A DNA stretch of 64,000 bases, from contig JAUHZK010000006.1 in NCBI GenBank assembly GCA_030425645.1, positions 124,001-188,000 of the forward strand, read 5' to 3'. The position numbers and the translations under genes are program-made. Under the pieces are notes generated by a model that was given only the letters and a program-made list of their open reading frames with translations, did not search any database and was not told where the DNA came from. Source of the stretch: Gammaproteobacteria bacterium (GTDB lineage Bacteria > Pseudomonadota > Gammaproteobacteria > JAPPPA01). The stretch's first letter is position 1. The number at the start of each line of letters is the position of its first letter. This document shows positions 60,519-64,000 of the stretch, one piece after another.

Positions 60519-60673
60519 GCCTGTTTCTGACCTCGCGAGACGGCTTAAAGCTTCACAGGGCGCGCATTGTACCTGATTGCGGCTGTGGCAATTTATGTCT
60601 GTGGATTTGAGGCCTTCAAGCGGCTGCGCTAGCAACTGTGCCGGGGTTATCTTGAGGCGGCTGTAGAGCTCTT

Positions 60674-61786
60674 TTAGGCGACTAGGCTGTCTATTGTTGC
60701 GGCACGGTTGCGACCCTCGCGCTTGGCCTTGTATAAAGCAGTATCAGCGTTAATGGTGAGTTGGCGAATATTGTGTTGTCTAGGGGCTAGCGTGGCGTAA
60801 CCGACACTAGCAGTAACGATGGGGCCGGCGATATCAGGGCGTGGGTGCTCAATGGAGAGAGCATGGAAGCAGGCTTTGGCTTGCTCGGCGATTAACTGAG
60901 CCCTCATGTCGCCTTCAATTAGCCCGATAAGGGCAAATTCTTCACCGCCAACCCGTGCGGCATGGAGACCGTGTTGGCGGCCAAAGCTGCTCAGTTTGTG
61001 GCCTATTTGTCTTAAACAGCGATCGCCTTCAGGGTGACCTAAAGCATCGTTGTAATCTTTAAAGTGATCGATGTCGATCATCACCAATAGGCAAGCATGG
61101 TTGGCCTGTTCAGCTTGGCGCCAGTATTCGGCAAGCGCGTTATCGTGCCCGCGGCGGTTGGACAGCTGCGTTAAGGCGTCCGTAATCGCGTCATGTTCGG
61201 CTCTGAGTCGCTGGGTCTCGCTGTCTTCGAGTTCGGACTCTAATCGGGGCAGCATTCTGATAAGGAAAATGGCCATTGGCTGGCCGATAAAGGTGAAGAC
61301 GAGAAGGTCTGATGCACCTTGTTGCTCAACGCTTAAAGCGGGCAGCCCGAAATAGAGGGTTAAGCCTGCAAAGACGGCCCAGATAGCCACGCAGAAACGC
61401 AGCGCTACTTGGCCTGGCAATAATAGAAAGCAGTAGATGTAGAGCAGCGGTAGGTAGGCAAATAGGGCGACAAACATGCTGTTAGTAGCGGTTGCTAGGT
61501 AATCACTGCTAAACAGCAGCCAAGTAGCGCCAACACAGGTCGCGGCCATGGCGGTCGCGGTAACAAATGCAATACGGGCTTTTGTTAGTAGTTCAAAGCT
61601 AGAAAGTAGCGTTAAGGTCGCGAAGCAACAGGCAGTAACTAACCAGTAAGAGACTTGGAGCCAGTCTCCACCAGTGACGGAGATCGTGCTCCAGCTAGCC
61701 GCAAGATTTAACAACACTAGGCAAGGCAGCATCCATCTGAGGATTCTATCGCGCCGTTGGGTGAAGATTTGTGAGCGCTGACTCAT
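60674..61786 (-). CDS. Membrane diguanylate cyclase, six-helix sensor
   Basis: A 370-residue protein with six or so membrane helices in residues 15-180, in place of a named sensor domain, then a linker coiled-coil (181-198) and a GGDEF domain with GGEEF at 280-284. The RxxD inhibitory site is not present. It would synthesise c-di-GMP in response to a membrane or redox signal. It lies 155 bases upstream of ygiQ on the same strand and has a terminator-bounded upstream side. Confidence 0.93.
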   Translation of the reverse strand: MSQRSQIFTQRRDRILRWMLPCLVLLNLAASWSTISVTGGDWLQVSYWLVTACCFATLTLLSSFELLTKARIAFVTATAMAATCVGATWLLFSSDYLATATNSMFVALFAYLPLLYIYCFLLLPGQVALRFCVAIWAVFAGLTLYFGLPALSVEQQGASDLLVFTFIGQPMAIFLIRMLPRLESELEDSETQRLRAEHDAITDALTQLSNRRGHDNALAEYWRQAEQANHACLLVMIDIDHFKDYNDALGHPEGDRCLRQIGHKLSSFGRQHGLHAARVGGEEFALIGLIEGDMRAQLIAEQAKACFHALSIEHPRPDIAGPIVTASVGYATLAPRQHNIRQLTINADTALYKAKREGRNRAATIDSLVA

Positions 61787-61841
61787 GGGCTTTTATTATG
61801 TGTAGAGCTTTTATTGGATCCCGTAGATGGTTGATTGTAAT

Positions 61842-61880
61842 AAAAAAGCCTGCACTAGTGTCACTAGTGCAGGCTTTTAG
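61842..61880 (-). terminator. Terminator of acnB
   Basis: AAAAGCCTGCACTAGTG and CACTAGTGCAGGCTTTT form a 17-base stem with a single-base loop centre; the minus strand ends in six T residues. Confidence 0.93.
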
Positions 61881-61912
61881 ACAAGTGCCCGGCTAAGCCG
61901 GGTTAGAGGCTT

Positions 61913-64000
61913 TTAGGCCGCTACTTCAGCAGTGTCAGCCGCTGCTGTGTAGTCTTCCATCTTGTCGAAGTTGAGGTAGCGATAAACTTCGCCAGACATG
62001 CTTTGCAAGTCTTTGGCGTAGCCCATGTATTCCTCAGCGGTGGGTAGCTTACCGAGTACCGCAGCAACAGACGCTAGCTCAGCAGAAGCCAAGAATACGT
62101 CAGCACCCTGACCTAGGCGGTTAGGGAAGTTACGGGTAGAGGTAGAAACCGCGGTGCTGTTAGGCGCGATACGTGCTTGGTTACCCATGCAGAGTGAGCA
62201 GCCAGGCATTTCGGTGCGGGCACCGGCTTTACCGTAGATGTTGAAGTAACCTTCTTCCATCAACTGCTTCTCGTCCATCTTGGTAGGAGGAGAAACCCAT
62301 AGGCGGGTGCTTAGCGCGTCGCCGTGAGCTTCTAGCAACTTACCAGCAGCGCGGAAGTGGCCAATGTTGGTCATGCAAGAACCGATGAATACTTCGTCGA
62401 TGCCACGGCCAGCAACGTCAGACAAGGTTTTCGCGTCGTCTGGGTCGTTAGGGCAGCATAGGATTGGCTCTTTGATCTCGTTCATGTCGATCTCAATAAC
62501 CGTGTGGTATTCAGCATCGGCATCAGCGCGCATCAGTTGTGGGTTGGCTAGCCATTCTTCCATTGAGTTGATACGACGGCTCATGGTACGAGCGTCGCCG
62601 TAACCTTCAGACAGCATCCACTTCAACATGGTGATGTTTGATTTCAGGTACTCAGCAACCGAGTCTTCGCTCAAGGTGATGGTACAACCAGCAGCAGAGC
62701 GCTCAGCAGAGGCGTCAGACAATTCGAAAGCTTGCTCAACGGTTAGGCCGTCGATGCCTTCAATTTCTAGTACGCGGCCAGAGAATACGTTCTTCTTGCC
62801 TTCTTTCTCTACGGTTAGGTGGCCTTCTTTAATGGCTTGTAGAGGAATAGCGTGCACTAGGTCACGTAGGGTGATGCCAGGCTGCATTTCGCCTTTGAAG
62901 CGAACCAATACAGACTCAGGCATATCCAGAGGCATAACGCCGGTGGCTGCAGCAAACGCTACAAGGCCAGAACCGGCTGGGAACGAAATACCCATTGGGA
63001 AACGGGTGTGCGAGTCACCACCAGTACCTACGGTATCTGGAAGCAACATACGGTTCAGCCAAGAGTGGATGATGCCGTCGCCTGGACGTAGTGAAACACC
63101 GCCACGACTCATGATGAAGTCAGGCAGGGTGTGTTGCATTTCAACGTCAACTGGCTTCGGATACGCCGCAGTGTGGCAGAAAGACTGCATTACTAGGTCG
63201 GCAGAGAAGCCTAGGCAAGCCAAGTCTTTAAGCTCGTCACGAGTCATTGGGCCAGTGGTGTCCTGAGAACCCACGGTGGTCATCTTAGGCTCGCAGTATT
63301 GGCCAGCGCGAACGCCTTCTACGCCGCAAGCTTTACCAACCATTTTCTGCGCAAGGGTGAAACCTTTGCCAGAATCGTCTGGTTGTACTGGGCTGCGGAA
63401 TAGGTCAGAAGCTTCTAGACCGAGTGCTTCACGAGCACGTGCAGTCAAACCACGACCGATGATTAGGTTGATACGGCCGCCAGCGCGAACTTCGTCTAGT
63501 AGCACGTCTGATTTCAGTTCGAACTCAGAAATGGTTTCGCCAGACTCGGTAGTTACCTTGCCTTCGAATGGGTAAACCACGGCAACGTCGCCCATGTTTA
63601 GGCCAGTTACGTCACATTCGAATGGTAGCGCGCCTGAATCTTCCATGGTGTTGTAGAAGATAGGAGCAATTTTGCCGCCGATGCAAACACCGCCGGTGCG
63701 CTTGTTAGGCACGTAAGGGATGTCGTCGCCAGTGAACCAAAGTACAGAGTTGGTCGCAGACTTACGAGAAGAACCGGTACCTACAACGTCACCAACGTAA
63801 GCTACTACATTACCTTTCGCTTTTAGCTCTTCAAGCTGAGAGATAGGGCCGATTTCGCCTGGCTTCTCAGGCTTGATGCCGTCGCGCTCGTTTTTCAACA
63901 TCGCGTTAGCGTGTAGAGGGATATCTGGACGGCTCCAAGCGTCTTGCGCTGGAGATAGGTCATCAGTGTTGGTTTCGCCGGTTACTTTGAACACGGTGAT
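61913..64000 (-). CDS. acnB: Aconitate hydratase B, C-terminal part
   Basis: Interconverts citrate and isocitrate in the TCA cycle; in relatives the apoprotein also binds mRNA. The frame is open to the window end, so about 165 N-terminal residues are missing from a protein of about 865. Visible parts begin at the [14 protein letters not shown] segment and include [11 protein letters not shown]. The 4Fe-4S Cys residues are in IGSCMTN and [10 protein letters not shown]. Frame and family order match E. coli AcnB. Terminator at 61842. The GTG at 63994 is an internal codon. Confidence 0.97.
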   Translation of the reverse strand: MTVFKVTGETNTDDLSPAQDAWSRPDIPLHANAMLKNERDGIKPEKPGEIGPISQLEELKAKGNVVAYVGDVVGTGSSRKSATNSVLWFTGDDIPYVPNKRTGGVCIGGKIAPIFYNTMEDSGALPFECDVTGLNMGDVAVVYPFEGKVTTESGETISEFELKSDVLLDEVRAGGRINLIIGRGLTARAREALGLEASDLFRSPVQPDDSGKGFTLAQKMVGKACGVEGVRAGQYCEPKMTTVGSQDTTGPMTRDELKDLACLGFSADLVMQSFCHTAAYPKPVDVEMQHTLPDFIMSRGGVSLRPGDGIIHSWLNRMLLPDTVGTGGDSHTRFPMGISFPAGSGLVAFAAATGVMPLDMPESVLVRFKGEMQPGITLRDLVHAIPLQAIKEGHLTVEKEGKKNVFSGRVLEIEGIDGLTVEQAFELSDASAERSAAGCTITLSEDSVAEYLKSNITMLKWMLSEGYGDARTMSRRINSMEEWLANPQLMRADADAEYHTVIEIDMNEIKEPILCCPNDPDDAKTLSDVAGRGIDEVFIGSCMTNIGHFRAAGKLLEAHGDALSTRLWVSPPTKMDEKQLMEEGYFNIYGKAGARTEMPGCSLCMGNQARIAPNSTAVSTSTRNFPNRLGQGADVFLASAELASVAAVLGKLPTAEEYMGYAKDLQSMSGEVYRYLNFDKMEDYTAAADTAEVAA

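Noticed and set aside
62628-63266. Plus-strand ORF of 212 codons
   Set aside because: Antisense to acnB in a GC-skewed frame, low-complexity Ser/Pro/Arg product, no start context.
1-64000. tRNA, rRNA, riboswitch or prophage genes
   Set aside because: I scanned the intergenic gaps by eye and saw no cloverleaf, conserved riboswitch core, integrase or phage gene. A covariance search could still find small RNAs.

Overview
The window is a chromosomal stretch of a Gram-negative gammaproteobacterium. The evidence is the conserved prs-rplY-pth-ychF order at the left end, the gammaproteobacterial housekeeping families (malate synthase G, PyrC, class I fumarase, AcnB, YgiQ, YaeQ, YchJ, PpnP, YcaQ) and many lipoproteins and signal peptides. 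The accessory content (two Baeyer-Villiger monooxygenases, two fatty-acid-hydroxylase/sterol-desaturase proteins, neutral ceramidase, sulfatase, PhaC-like hydrolase, bile-acid-type symporter) suggests an aerobic, probably marine, lipid- or sterol-using lineage such as Spongiibacteraceae/Cellvibrionales. That placement is inference. No rRNA, tRNA, CRISPR array, intact insertion sequence or prophage was seen. No gene-free stretch exceeds 300 bases.

Layout. 1-6.9 kb: housekeeping genes (prs partial, rplY, pth, ychF, glcB, pyrC), with two copies of a palindromic intergenic repeat. 7.0-13.7 kb: YHS protein, penicillin-acylase lipoprotein, a PhaC-like hydrolase with Ser in place of Cys, and DeaD helicase. 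13.8-21.6 kb: SulP transporter, GIY-YIG protein, a sterol-desaturase-family protein, DMT transporter plus YcaQ, sulfatase, nitroreductase, GerW-like protein. 21.6-22.7 kb: an AT-richer islet with a REP-like array, a 43-residue basic protein and a candidate HEPN protein. 22.7-31.7 kb: an oxidative cluster with two BVMOs, a second sterol-desaturase-family protein, an AraC regulator and two near-identical PF10118 proteins whose residues look like a four-helix di-iron site. An acyltransferase broken by one frameshift also lies here. 31.8-36.3 kb: ceramidase lipoprotein divergent from a DUF4212/sodium-solute symporter pair. 36.3-39.5 kb: tautomerase, tautomerase-like protein, LysR regulator and a divergent old-yellow-enzyme. 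39.6-43.2 kb: ThuA, GMC dehydrogenase and gluconate-dehydrogenase subunit 3, probably an exported sugar or alcohol dehydrogenase. 43.4-47.8 kb: bile-acid-type symporter, molybdopterin oxidoreductase and MpaB-like oxygenase in one tight operon. 47.8-64 kb: metallo-beta-lactamase-fold hydrolase, fumarase, DUF2288, three c-di-GMP enzymes, ABC-F ATPase, PpnP, YaeQ, YchJ, YgiQ and partial AcnB.

How it works together. Malate synthase, fumarase, aconitase B and an acetate-type symporter fit growth on C2 units. The accessory blocks would feed that centre by oxidising hydrophobic substrates: PF10118 and sterol-desaturase-type proteins could hydroxylate, BVMOs could insert oxygen next to ketones, and hydrolases (ceramidase, sulfatase, acylase) could release substrates outside the cell. 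The strongest candidates for new biology are the PF10118-BVMO-PF10118 operon with its AraC-side operator-like repeats, the BASS/molybdopterin/MpaB operon, the Ser-type PhaC homologue with a PhaR-like operator, and the covarying palindromic repeats.
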